Positions 26,579 to 38,230 of a stretch of 64,000 nt of DNA are shown here, in pieces (within the stretch, counting starts at the first letter, position 1; each line of letters opens with the position of its first letter). A program made the translations under genes and the position numbers. The stretch lies in NCBI GenBank assembly GCA_914767715.1, contig OU612065.1, forward strand, positions 36,890,001 to 36,954,000, given 5' to 3'. The stretch comes from Membranipora membranacea (taxonomy: Eukaryota; Bryozoa; Gymnolaemata; Cheilostomatida; Membraniporidae). The notes under the pieces were generated by a model. That model made no database searches, was not told the origin of the DNA, and saw nothing but the letters and a program-made list of their open reading frames with translations.

Positions 26579-27007
26579 CTATAATCTAACGGAGGAAAGA
26601 TATTCATAAAGATAAACTAATCCTTCAGCTACATTAGAAGCAGTAGATATGATGATCCCCAGCATCATCATCATTTCTCCTGCCTTACCTCGCCTATCTC
26701 GATCACAGCTACATAATACCAGATCTATTAGAGCTCCAGTAAAGCATAAACCAAGTCCTACTGCACATCCTATATTGCAGAGTATGTGAAAAGTAGTGTC
26801 TGGAGAATATTGCATGAGTCGAGTAGAGATGCATATCACGATCCCTGAAGACCACATCATAAATCTTCTGTATTTATCATCTAGCTCACAAACTTCTTTC
26901 ATTACCCCTATCGCAAGGATGACAACTCCAAACAGGCATACCACGTCACGAGGGTCAGCATCAGGATACAATCCGTGAGGTATTGCTGCCTCTGTGACTG
27001 GCATCAT
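26579..27007 (-). CDS. Multi-pass membrane protein, last exon, family not recognised
   Basis: A minus-strand frame of 142 residues from the first ATG. I do not recognise the family. Hydrophobic segments suggest four helices: VVCLFGVVILAIGVM, MMWSSGIVICISTRL, FHILCNIGCAVGLGLCF...LIDLVLC and MMMMLGIIISTASNVAEG. A short charged loop (CDRDRRGKAGE) separates the last two. The frame stays open upstream of the ATG to a good acceptor (CTTATGTTTCAG, exon edge 27026), so this may be the 3' exon of a larger gene extending to higher coordinates; I could not find the upstream exon. The long open frame, regular helix spacing and polar turns favour a real gene over chance. Confidence 0.55.
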   Translation of the reverse strand: MMPVTEAAIPHGLYPDADPRDVVCLFGVVILAIGVMKEVCELDDKYRRFMMWSSGIVICISTRLMQYSPDTTFHILCNIGCAVGLGLCFTGALIDLVLCSCDRDRRGKAGEMMMMLGIIISTASNVAEGLVYLYEYLSSVRL

Positions 27008-28862
27008 GATGTGATGGCAAGTCAAACTGAAACATAAGATGAAGCCGATTTATTGTCTTCTCTAAAACATATATGATCTGTTTTTTTTATGCATTTATTG
27101 CCAACAATCTTCATCATTAAAATGATGTTATTCCGAATGTGTCAAAACAAGCAAAATAAGAAAAAGTAAAAAAACAGAAGTGTGACATAGATGGCTCGTC
27201 TAAATACACAGAAAAGAATGAAATTATTATGTCTTAGACAGGAAGTAGGTAAATCCGTGTTGTCTGAATGCCTTCATATTGTTGAAAGATGTGTTGTGGA
27301 AGGTTATTGGATACAAATGAAAGATTGCAATGAAAAGGTGCAATCAAAAATCTTTTACTTTTGATGCAGATAGTATTGGTATGCTCTGTTCTTGCTGCCG
27401 TTTATAAACATTATTGTTTCTGCAGCCCAATCTATTCATGAATAATTTGATCATTTATTACATCGTCATATTAAAAAAAAGACGAAATGCTCAAAGCCAT
27501 ATGTGTATTTTACAGGATCATACCTAGTTTGACTTCACAGCTTCCAAATAGTCAAGAGGTGACGTCTGTGTTATGTAAGGTGTCGAGAACCGTTGTCAGT
27601 TGCCAACTCCACATAAGAATGTGACAGTATGGAATATATACAAGGTCTAATTATTGTACTCATATATCAACGAACATGATATGACCTTTTTCAAAAAAGC
27701 TACTGGGCATTTCATACAGTCATTGGGTTACTTTTGTTCTCTCGTTGCCCTTCTTGTGTTGGATCGATAAGTTTGCAAAAAATAATCAATCAGTTTATTT
27801 ATTGTACCCCGGAACAAATGTTTTCTAGAAATTGCAACGTGGAATGCAAGGCCGAACGCGGTTCATGGAATTTGATAAAGATCCGATTATTGTACTCATA
27901 TCAGATACTATAGAATCTAGATAATCCATAGTCTATACATCCATAGTCTCTGTCCATATCAATGAACATGAGATGACCTTATTCAAAAAACCTACTGACC
28001 ATTCCGTAACTCATGCATAATTTGCCCTTTATGTCATGAATCAACTCAGGCACTCAGGGACACGGAACCTAAAAATAAGAGGTCCATTCAATCTTAAATG
28101 ATGAATTCAATTAGACCAATCAATGTCTCCGATGAAAAAATGTGTACAGAAAATGAACAAGCTTTGACTAGAGAGATGATCACGAGTTTTTATTTTAACA
28201 TACACGTTCTCGTACACTAGTCTCTGCTGGGATGGGGGATTTTATGATGTAAACTAATTGATGAGTTGTTCTTTTGCTTGAGACATAAATAATATAATTA
28301 TGCTATATAAAAGAGACTAGTTTTGTCATCATTATTTTCTGTTCCAGGGACATATCCCCTTTTTATATGCAATGAAATCATTCAGGACTAGTATCGAGCA
28401 GTAATGGAGGAAGAGTGCACAAGAAGATGTCGAGGGTAAATCATTAACATCATAGCTCTGTCTTGGGAGGAGGTTTTAAATTGTTTGTCTGACTCTCTGT
28501 GCACAATACTATCAACATACAAGGAGAATTTAAGGTGGTACTACCAGAATTCATTTCCCACTTTGCTTTACATGCAAAGTCTGCATACTTTGGAACCATT
28601 TCCCGATCAATTGTATCGCCATAGAATACCATCGAAATTATAGGGTTCTAACTAATGTGCACTGTTGGGGCAGGATGCCCGTGGTTCCTAACTAACTCAA
28701 GTTAAATAAACTTCACCGAGCTTGTACAGATTTAAATAGTTTATTTATTGTTTAAAATAGTTATTGTAACTGCATGATATGTGTTCACAGTATAAAGTCG
28801 AACGAACCTTCCTTCTCAATATATCTCTTAGGGTTGACTCTGCAAGACTCTCTCTTTCTCCA

Positions 28863-28925
28863 ATCTGTGCGTGCCGCAGCAACTCCTGCGTGCCGCAGCA
28901 CCTCTTGCGTGCCGGAGCACCTCTT
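28863..28925. repeat. 19-bp tandem units (TGCGTGCCGCAGCACCTCT-like), 3 copies
   Basis: Three near-identical units, each with TGCGTGCCG(C/G)AGCA. They are more GC-rich than their surroundings. Confidence 0.75.
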
Positions 28926-28959
28926 ACTCCTTTCCCTGCTGGTGGCTCTATTTATACTG

Positions 28960-29245
28960 AAAAATCCCTGTTACTTTACTCAATGCACTCCACCCGCATA
29001 CTGTCATACTCAGTGCTTTCCACCAGCATCATGTCATAACCACAACCGAAGCCGTGTCATCCCAGCGTCAATTTATACTCAAAATCTCCGTTGCTTTACT
29101 CAGTGCACTCCACCAGCATCATGTCATAACCAAAACCAAAGCAGTGTCATCAGATTATATCTCACCACATATTATGTTATAATCACTTCTCAAAACTTTT
29201 TAAACAATACCCACCACCAGCATCATGTCAAAACCAAAACCACAT
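28960..29245. repeat. Diverged tandem repeat, unit about 40-75 bp
   Basis: The motif CTCCACCAGCATCATGTCATAACC, with a preceding TTTACTCAGTGCA, recurs at about 28975, 29005, 29095 and 29210 with variation. It creates an apparently long ORF with repeated Cys/His content that is best read as repeat-encoded. Confidence 0.65.
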
Positions 29246-31286
29246 CACTGAGGCACTCTCATTTTATGAGATTATTACAAATCGGACTGTTTCAACCAAA
29301 CACCAAACTCAGAACATATCCTACTACTATTTTGTAACCATGCGATGTGGACGAGACACCCTACACCCTACTGTCCTGAATTTAATCCTTTATAAAATGA
29401 AGCTAGAGTTCTACTAAATCACCTGGTGAAATTGAATTGAAGGCTATGCGCTCTTTTTTTAACAATAATAATAAAAAAAGTTTGAGTGCCTTAATTAATT
29501 AATCAATTCCTAATGGCTCTCTGATGCTGTTTCTTGTAAGCCTCCTTGACAATATTTTAACCAGATTCACAGTTTTGGAACATCTTATCAACATGTTTCA
29601 CCGGTCCCAGTTTTTGAAATGTTGATTCGTTCTGACAATCCATGGCTTGCTGTGTTTATTTCATCCTAGTAGCGACGTCAGATAATTCTCTCGTGAATGC
29701 AATCAAATTGTTTAGTAGTGAGAACAAGGGAAAAATAGTATGCTGACTACATGATATTGATATTATGTGCCCGTGTCACATTGTTCAGACAACTCCATCA
29801 CCGGCTCAAATTGTAAATTCTAGACATTCATTGCACACCGCTTGGATACAATAATATGATATGATTAGTGTGAGTATAATTGCAATTTGAAGTATGGGGG
29901 ACACGTGTCACATGGTCAGGCTCTTTGAAACGATGTCCTGAACTAATTCACGCTCTAGAAAGCGAGAAAAGTTTAGCTACACAGGCAGGCACTGCTTCTT
30001 GATTTAAATAAATCATTTGAAACAAATTCTTCTCCATCCAGCAGACAAGAAAAAATTATCTCTCAGTATCAAACCAGAAATTGTGAGGGAAGCTAAAATT
30101 TCTTCTCGGATTGCATTGCAGAAAGCTAGGGGCTTCTGCTCTCCATACCAATTTTTTAAGGCGATTTCATTGGCCCTTATCAGTAGAACATTAATGCTTC
30201 CAACTCTGAACATTTGCTGTAAATGACTTAGCGATAGCAAGAGGCCTTTCTGTAAAGGTCTCAGCTGATTTTTAGACCATTCAAAACCCAATTATAATTA
30301 AAGCTAAGAATGATTTGAGAGAAACTTTCAAGCTTATCAATTTTCTAAGGGTGTCATTGTCATTATTATCAGTGGGGGAGGGGGGGGGGAGTTCTGCCAC
30401 ATAATAAGACAATGATACTCATGCTGTCTACCTCGTAGGTGGCATGGAAAGGACAGCCATTTTAATTTGCACTTATAATGACATCGCCAATTGGCCATCC
30501 ATCATACACTCAATCTGAGTGTATATCATCCACACCCCTGAAGTTATGTGGCATTTATGATTGCGGCATTTCTAGTCAGTTTTGTCATTGATTTGCCATG
30601 CAGGCTCATTGCTGGTTCCCCTTTTTTCAAACAATGACTAATTGAAATTGAGTATATTTCCTAACTGACAACTTTTGATTAAAAAGTATTTAGTTTTCTT
30701 TTTTTGGAGGTCTGATTATTGCACGGTACTTGGCTATTAATCCAAAATATTGAGTATAGGTCAAATGGGCTGAGAATCTACTGTAGGAGGAAAGTTGTTA
30801 ACATAACAACCTTGTGGTTGGTGCCCCAAATCCACAAGAGAACACATGTGTATGATAAAATAGGTGCTATCAAGTGACAGGAAAACAGGACCTTTGCTTA
30901 TCTCTTGCCTTCCTCATGAATGCTTATTTAACTATGATTAGCACCTTTAGCTTTGTTTATGTAGTGATGCAACTGTAGCCACCTACCCCTCCTAGTCAAC
31001 TTAGCTCATAGCTTCTTCACCTAACCTACCCTATTGGTGTTTCCTAAGCTCAGTAATATGGGCCAGCTTTTTGCTAGGCAACCTGATTGAAGCTTATTAA
31101 CCTTTCTCAGCCATTACTGCTTGCTTTCCCTAAAAAGACACTGCTTTAGCTAGCTTAATCCATGGCCGCTTCTCTTATCTAGCTAGCTTTGTCAAAGAAA
31201 GCATGTTGGCCATATCTATATGTACAACCATAGTCTCTGTATTTCGACAATCAATGTTCTTCAATCAGTGAGTCAATAAGTTTGCG

Positions 31287-33562
31287 ATGAAAATCAACCC
31301 TGAAGTTCTCTGTAAATTTCAGAATTTCAAGAAGAATATTAAACTGCTGCAAAAAGGAAACCGGAAGTCCCTGACCGATTTTACAATAAATAGATTATGT
31401 AATTCGGTAACATCTGCAGTAAAGCTGAGAAGGACCCAGCAGGGCACGAATCCAACTGTTCTTGCTACATTATCCCATGACATCAGGAACTGTGTTTTGC
31501 ATGTGTTTGGAGACCACAGGCAATGCTCCCTGGACTTCTGCAACAGGGTAAGAGGAGATTGTGGTGCTGTGAGCAATGATTCTGTCCTAATTACTAAAAT
31601 AAAGGTAGGCATACACAAATCTGTTTGTGGTATTTTTGTTTTATATTTTTTTATCTGTGTTCAGACTTTGAACCCAGAGACTTTGACCCCTGGATATGAC
31701 ATTGTTGCTTTTAATTTCAAAAGGTTTTATTTACAGTAGGTTCTTTGAGAGCATGTGTCTGTATTGGTGTTGCCTTTCTATATCATTAAATTTCTTTCAT
31801 CACAGTATATATTGATTTAAATAACATCATTTGGTAGGTTGAGCTGGATAAGTTGGCATGGAATCCCAAAAGCCTAATCCAACAGCAAACCTCCAACCTC
31901 GCTGAGGCCTTTATGAATGTCCGGTCACAGATTGACGGTAATAAGGTAGTTCATCGTGGCCAGCATGGGTCTTGGCAGCACAGATGCTACGCTGCTGCAC
32001 TCAGATTTAACAATGGAACCGGTTGGGTGGAGGATTTCCTGGAGGAAGTTTACGGCATATGCACTGGGACACCATCAAAGCTTTATTTCAGGTTAGTTCT
32101 GATTATTATAAAAACCTTCGTAATCATAGATTTGAGGCTAATTGATTTCTGTATACATGCAGTCCTGGCAGACTTTGGATTTTCTGTAACTAGCCAAAGC
32201 AGAGACTCATAGCTCTCTTTCTTTACAGCTCAATGAATGCTAAAAAAACATATGATGGGGCGCTAATGCAGACAAAAGAGATGAGGCAGAGAAGGATAGC
32301 GAAGAAATACTCTTCAAAAGAGCTGAAGGAGCAAAGTAAGTCAAATAACAATAACCAGATTTACAGACGGCAGTGTGATCTTGCTTGGAAACCCGATGGG
32401 ACAAGGGGATAAGACATAATGGTGTAATTATAATGATTCTTGTTGCTACTGTTTATTTTTGCTCCCAACACACAACTTTATTTGCGAGGATCAGCAGTTA
32501 CTCTGTCTGATTTGCCTCTAAATTGTTCAATTCCAGTCGCAATTCAGCACCTAAAAATTTGGGATAATCCCCTCTTCAATCAGGTGTGAACAACTTCCGA
32601 TTGATTGTATTCCTAGTCTATGCAAACTCCCTTCGATTGCTCCTCAGTGCCAATTACCACCTGTTTTTATTAAAGGTAAAGATTATGGGCCTAATTGCTC
32701 GCTTCTTGAGGCGGATCTGCCTGAGGATTTACTTAAGTACGGATGTATTCAGGAGAAAGTGGCCAGTACAGAGCAGGGAACAATTGAATGGCTCGATGAA
32801 AGGAAAAGGAGAGTGACTAGTACAAACTTTGGAACTATCTGCAAGAGAAGGGTAATTTCATACCGATAATCTTTCTAACTGATGACATTAATCAATACAT
32901 GTGGGGTTTGTATGCTGTGCCATATTTGCCTCTCTATTGTGCTTGGCTATGACGATTCTATCTATATTCCATCTATATCAAGGCCATATACAAATGCATT
33001 ACAATCAAATTGACAAAATTCATGCTGTATTTCTGTTATACAGACAGAAGACCCCTCAAACCTAGTGAAGAGCCTCCTCTACTCGTCATTCAATGGCAAC
33101 GAGGCAACCATATATGGTCAAAATATGAAGGCGAAGATCGAGGAAGACGTTAAATTAAAGTATCCAGGGATAAAGATTGAGCACCCCTCACTGACTGCAG
33201 ACAAGAAACACAAATTTTTAGCTGGATCACCTGATGGTATTGCAAATCTGAAAAATGAAAACTTTTTACTTGAGTACAAGGCACCATATAGCCTGTTTCA
33301 ATCAGGGAAGGCAGCCAGTGAGGCCAACTTTTTATCACAATCTGCAGACCCCCAACTTAGCAAGAGACACAATTATTTCTACCAGATTCAAGGTCTTCTA
33401 CACATTTTTAACTTACAATACTGTTTGCTAGTTGTTGCCGGCGCGAAAGACTTTGCCTACATAAAGGTCCAGAGAGAAGAAGATTTTTTTAGAGAGAAAA
33501 TGTTTGATAAATTACGAAACTTTTATTTGGTGCTATTTTGCCCGAAATCGTTTTTCCGATAA
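31287..33562 (+). pseudogene. Mutator-like transposase C-terminus plus YqaJ-type nuclease, probably decayed
   Basis: Five exon-like blocks: 31287-31604, 31838-32091, 32229-32335, about 32584-32851, and 33044-33562 (stop). Block 1 ends with LHVFGDHRQCSLDFC, the Cys/His segment typical of animal Mutator-like transposase proteins. Block 2 has TSNLAEAFMNVRS and GQHGSWQHRCYAAALRFN, again family-like. Block 3 is Lys/Arg-rich. Blocks 4-5 match the YqaJ/PDDEXK fold: GTIEWLDERKRRVTSTNFG, then GNEATIYGQ, SPDG (acidic residue), LLEYKAP (ExK) and FYQIQGLL (Gln). Catalytic residues are therefore present. Phases agree at 1-2, 2-3 and 4-5. Block 3 ends in phase 1, while the protein-like frame of block 4 needs phase 2, so there is a frame break or a missed exon. 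No N-terminal transposase core was found upstream. Best read as a truncated transposon gene, though domestication of the nuclease part is possible. AATAAA at 33809. Confidence 0.72.
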
Positions 33563-36500
33563 ACCGCTGTGGTGGGTTGAGAAAGAGTTTGGTTTGTTTA
33601 AAGTGATGTGATTATTTGGTAATATTATCTTTATTTGAAGCACCACAACCTCGAGTAGTTAATCTAACCTAGTAATTTGTGTATATATACTTATGGGATC
33701 GATGATCGATATTTATTTATTATTTATTTTATTGTAGTATATGTATTTTACATTGACTGTGACTATGACAGTGACTGCGAATTCAAGACTGTTATTCTTA
33801 TCTAACTTAATAAATTTATATTATCGTGTTATTTATAATAACTTACTTCTAATCAGATAAACATTCCATCCTTTGCGCATTTATATGATCACGTATTTCT
33901 TTACTTATATTATAAATACAATATTTATTTCACTGTTACGTATTATCTATAGACATATTACTAGTAGAGACTATTTTTAAATTTATATGCACTATTTACA
34001 CTGTACTCATATTATAGTATTTATAGGGGAGGGTGGGTCTAGCAGTATTTATTATTACCAGGTTGTGTGGCTGCACTCAAAGATATAATTACGAATAACC
34101 ATAATCACACATGATAATAAAATATGTGATTTAGGTGTTGAATCCTGTAAATAGCGTTACTTGTTAAATTTTGCATTTTTATTCCAATTGACTGTGTTCA
34201 AGTTGACAAGTTACTGTTAAATTCCTCTATAAAATCATGTCCAAAAGCTATGACAAACCAACTTTTTTGGACTGCTAAAGAAAAGAATAAAAATATACCA
34301 AGCTGAAGGACTTCTTTTCTCTTGCATAGTTCTATCATCCATGTCAACAAGCCAACTTTACAGCGGATTTGCGGACGAACTGCAAATGATATGATATTGC
34401 ATCTGTAATAAGCATGGTTGAATCAACACCTAATATTGTGATCAGTAGTAAACATCAATCAGCTGATTATACACACTTCTCGTATGATGCATTGCGCTAT
34501 GCACGATGCGTGGGTGTTTTCATTCATAAACATATTTCCCACGCTCTGTTTCGTAGTAATTGTAGTAAATACTGAAATTAGCGATAAAATATGAACGACT
34601 CAAAATATTTCAAAAATTAGTTTTGTGTTCTGGTTAGTTACTTATTACCTATCCAACCATATAAATTTTAAGAAAATTCGCCGATGCCGTTCCTATACCT
34701 TAATCGGCCAACTGCACCTTTTCTCCGTCAAAAAATCAATTTATTCTGTTACTTCTTGATGAAGATGATATTTTTGAACACAGTAAAACTTGATGTCAAA
34801 AACTGATAAAATGGCCGAACCCAGATCTGCTCTATTCTGACAAAATATCAACTTTTCCATCAACGTCCCACATAACTTATACCTCTGTTATGATGTGGAT
34901 GTGTTTTCAAAATCTGGTAATCAAAGTCTAAGACATCTGGATTGGTTGGCGTCTGGCAGTGGATTACGAGTGAAATGCAAACAATACTACCATGTGTAAT
35001 ATCTCAATGATTGCGAATGATCACAAAATCCTGAATGGCAAAACATATTCCAGTACAACAAACCCAATTTTTTTCGCCTGTAATTAGTTGTTTTAATTTT
35101 TTTGTTTGCAAGAGTTAGAGGGGAAGTTGGACATTAAATGATTATTGAATTAAATTAAATTTACATTAAAATTGCCTTCTTGTCATCAAAGTTTAAAGAA
35201 AAAGTTAAGTAAACATAACTCTGCCCTCCACCAGCAACTCAACCTCAACCGTTGTCTCTGACTGGCTGGGTATCTTTTTAGTTATTTTGTTCATTTACGT
35301 ACACTTTCAAATTGTGCAGGGGCAAAATAATTATATTTCATGCAATAAACTCCATCTTTGTGATAACCATTAAACATAATTCTGATAGTCATTTACATGA
35401 TACATGATACATGATACAGGATATATCCTTACTCTGTGATACTTTCAAATGCCAACAAAATTGAGGGTTACAATTACTAATAATCTTCAAGATAACAAAT
35501 TGTACCCATTTTTGAACTTGCTGAAATTTTGGAGTGAAATTAATGTCCATGATTACATCCTTGGTCAGATCAATGTAAAATTATTTAAAACGCCACAACT
35601 GGGTTCAACTGATTGCTTTATTGCCGGCAGAAGCAGAAAAATTATTCCTAAGATGATCAATATGGCCACACGAAGAGTTTGGGACTATTTATGATTTCAC
35701 ATGAGATTTAATACTTGTTTTTCTGGTGACGTAATGCTTCAAAATGTTTGGAAATTTGACAGAAGCTCAGATCACCATCATTACATTTTTTTACATTGGC
35801 ACCATCTGTTATCAAATAGTACAAATTTGTTTTCTATACTTTAACCAAGATACACAAAAGTCTCGGGTAAGCATTGTATGATACTCTCAACTTGATAAAA
35901 GAAAAAAGAGGAAAGAGGATCCAATTTCCCTTTGTAGTAGCCTGAATATAACATGAGCCAATGGTCAGTCACAAACCATAGATATCTGCCGCTAACTCAA
36001 CGGTTTATATGCAAGCTTACACGGCTAGAATATTATTCAATGACTTATCTATGGTTTGACCACCTAATAAAAAAACTGTATAATACGAATAAAGATGATT
36101 GATCAGTCCAACTTCCGTATCGCAATGAACCTACAAACAAACTGGGGTTCCTATCCGCACTGCCTCCTTCCAATTATGCGCTTGATTACTTCATGCACAT
36201 CCCATGCACATAAATGTACTAGTTTTTGTTGTTTTGTTGTAACTTATGTTACAATATATGGCTGTCTGTCTGCATGTGTTTTAATTATGGTTTGCACGAA
36301 AAGATTATATCTGTTAGTTATACCCCTAACTCCCAACTAGAAGTTAAATTTTAAAACAAGCACCACTTTCATCACCACCTCCCATTCACCTCCAAAACCA
36401 TCTCCGAACCACCACCAGCAAAACCATCACCACCGGCACAACTCCCTCAACATTTTGTGGTGTATTTTGTTATGAACTTATTTGTAATATTTTTTCAACT

Positions 36501-36852
36501 GAGCCCGCACAAAACATTGGGATTACAATGCGTTTATATATATACAACATATAACAATGGTTATATCATCTTGTGCCTATAGTTTTCATGATCAAAATTT
36601 TAACTATGACAGGTCAAGATCCTTACACAAACCAATTTTAACTAGGGCATCAAAATCCATTCACAACCCAAGATCACATCAGATATTGACTGTTATGAGG
36701 TTTGTGTTACCTCATGCAAATAACTGTTGCATTTCCCTGATCATTGGTGAAAGAAAAGAGAAAAATTGAGAAAATCAATAACTCAACACTTTTGAAACAT
36801 GGCAGTATAAATTAGAAATTCTCTTTGGTATCGGCTCATTTCCTAAAAGATA
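33563..36852. other. Intergenic, no gene recognised
   Basis: Very AT-rich. AATAAA at 33809-33814 is a candidate poly(A) signal for the YqaJ-containing gene. The ATGATACATGATAC short repeat near 35395-35420 is the only structure noted. The right end is the presumed 5' region of the GPCR gene. Confidence 0.4.
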
Positions 36853-38088
36853 TTGATCTCAGAGGGAAGGGCACATCAGGCTGAAATGTATAATCCTACC
36901 GATGCCATCTGGCACAGTTTTGTAGTTGTGTCAAACTCTCTTCATGTCGGCTTGTTGCACAAAATGAAGGGTCTTAAAGAGACCCCTAACGGCAAGGTTC
37001 TGGTAGCTATGGCTTTAGCTGACATATACTGGAGTGTGCTGGTCATAATTACCGGCACTGGAATGCTAACACATGATGGGTTTTCAGCAGAAACAAGAGC
37101 CCTCATCAAAGATCTGACAACAATATTAAAACGTAGTAGTACACAATTTCGCTATTACACAACAGCTTGTGGCTGCTTTGAGCGTTACATGGCATTGTGC
37201 CACCCTTTCAAGCATCGGGTCAATTTAGTTGTGGCAAACATTGGAAAGTTTGCACTCTTTCTGGTGGTCCTTTTACATATGGTGAATGCGAGTCTCCAAT
37301 TCTCGAGGGAGATTGTTACGGGAGTGCAAGGATTATCCCAACCTGGAGGAAAGTCTGTAGAGGGAATGGGGAGCCTCTTGGAAAATGTCACTGATCAGCC
37401 AAGCGGTGTTCAGGCAGCTATAGGAGGAAGTGATACATTAGCAGGAGGAAGTGAAGGAACAGGAAGAGGAAATAATGTTGCAGGAAGAGGTGGTCAAGGA
37501 GGAGGAGGAGCTAGTGGTGCAGGCGCTGGTCGAGGAGGAAGCGGAGGTCGAGGAGGACAAGGGTTTGGACCTGGCAGAAACAGCACAACTCGTCTTAATG
37601 AATCCGGAACGGTGAATATGATGAAACCGCAGAAAGGTATGATGGATACAACTCTGATCGAGCAATTCTGCCTGGACTATGGTATATCTGTAATACCTGC
37701 TCTTTTGGTTATGATTATAACTATGCCGCTGACGATTAAAGAGCTCATAGCCATGAGAATCAGTGAGAAATCAACGGGACAGCGGAAGGATCGAGGCTTA
37801 ATTATGGCTGTCCTCTACATCATGATAATTACCGTTATCTCAATCATATGCCTCGTTCCCCCGTACGTTTTAAGAAACATCGAAGGAATCAGCAATGCTG
37901 CAAAATTGCCATTCAGGTACATCACCGATGGGTACGGTGTATTAAATGTGATTATCTATGGCATCATGAACAAACAGTACAGGCTGTTAATAAAATCTGT
38001 CTTCAAACTCTGTCAGCGCCGAACACCAGGCTTTCCCTTTAATGTACGTAAAGTACGTCCTTCCGTTCAGATTCAGAACAACGTTTAG
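36853..38088 (+). CDS. Rhodopsin-class (class A) GPCR with Gly-rich loop 2, intronless
   Basis: A single-exon 411-residue seven-helix receptor; the ligand cannot be inferred. TM1 is about 19-37 (VVVSNSLHVG, N28 as the TM1 Asn). TM2 is 46-70 with LAD (55-57, the conserved Asp). TM3 ends in E-R-Y at 110-112. TM4 is about 131-149. TM5 is 277-300 with Pro282. TM6 is 315-340 with CLVP at 333-336, in place of CWxP. TM7 is 354-371 with NVIIY at 365-369, where Pro of NPxxY is replaced by Val. A basic C-tail follows. Residues about 191-241 in the second extracellular loop are Gly/Ser/Arg/Gln-rich low complexity, flanked by N-glycosylation sequons (NVT 178, NST 243, NES 249). No Cys lies at the usual start of TM3, so the classical disulphide may be missing. 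M12 is an alternative start. AATAAA lies at 38225. The family call rests on ERY, LAD and the seven-helix layout. Confidence 0.85.
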   Translation: MISEGRAHQAEMYNPTDAIWHSFVVVSNSLHVGLLHKMKGLKETPNGKVLVAMALADIYWSVLVIITGTGMLTHDGFSAETRALIKDLTTILKRSSTQFRYYTTACGCFERYMALCHPFKHRVNLVVANIGKFALFLVVLLHMVNASLQFSREIVTGVQGLSQPGGKSVEGMGSLLENVTDQPSGVQAAIGGSDTLAGGSEGTGRGNNVAGRGGQGGGGASGAGAGRGGSGGRGGQGFGPGRNSTTRLNESGTVNMMKPQKGMMDTTLIEQFCLDYGISVIPALLVMIITMPLTIKELIAMRISEKSTGQRKDRGLIMAVLYIMIITVISIICLVPPYVLRNIEGISNAAKLPFRYITDGYGVLNVIIYGIMNKQYRLLIKSVFKLCQRRTPGFPFNVRKVRPSVQIQNNV

Positions 38089-38224
38089 ATATATGCTACA
38101 TACCAATGACTGTTGTCTAACATTATGTCACGTTTGAAAAGCTTGCATAAATATACTCATTGCCATCATCAATGTCATCAGGTTAAAGCGATAGTTTAGA
38201 AACAAGATAATTCCAATGTTTTTG

Positions 38225-38230
38225 AATAAA
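38225..38230 (+). terminator. Candidate poly(A) signal of the GPCR gene
   Basis: AATAAA lies 137 bp after the GPCR stop codon, followed by a T-rich stretch. Confidence 0.5.

Larger units (their letters stand above)
27030..31286. other. Intergenic, no gene recognised
   Basis: Contents are low-complexity sequence, the GC-richer tandem units at 28863-28925, the repeats at 28960-29245 and a G-rich tract at 30373-30390. Any 5' exons of the 26.6 kb minus-strand gene, or the missing N-terminal part of the transposase-like gene at 31.3 kb, would fall here. I could not identify either. Confidence 0.4.

Noticed and set aside
28660-28790. Possible LTR start (TGTTGGGGCAGGATG)
   Set aside because: No matching 3' end, target duplication, primer-binding site or gag/pol was seen nearby.
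28774-29337. A 187-codon frame rich in Cys/His/Ser
   Set aside because: It is generated by tandem DNA repeats, and another frame over the same repeats is also open, so there is no evidence of selection on protein.
30013-30291. Overlapping 92- and 69-codon frames on opposite strands
   Set aside because: No recognisable domain or splice structure, and mutual overlap suggests both are fortuitous.
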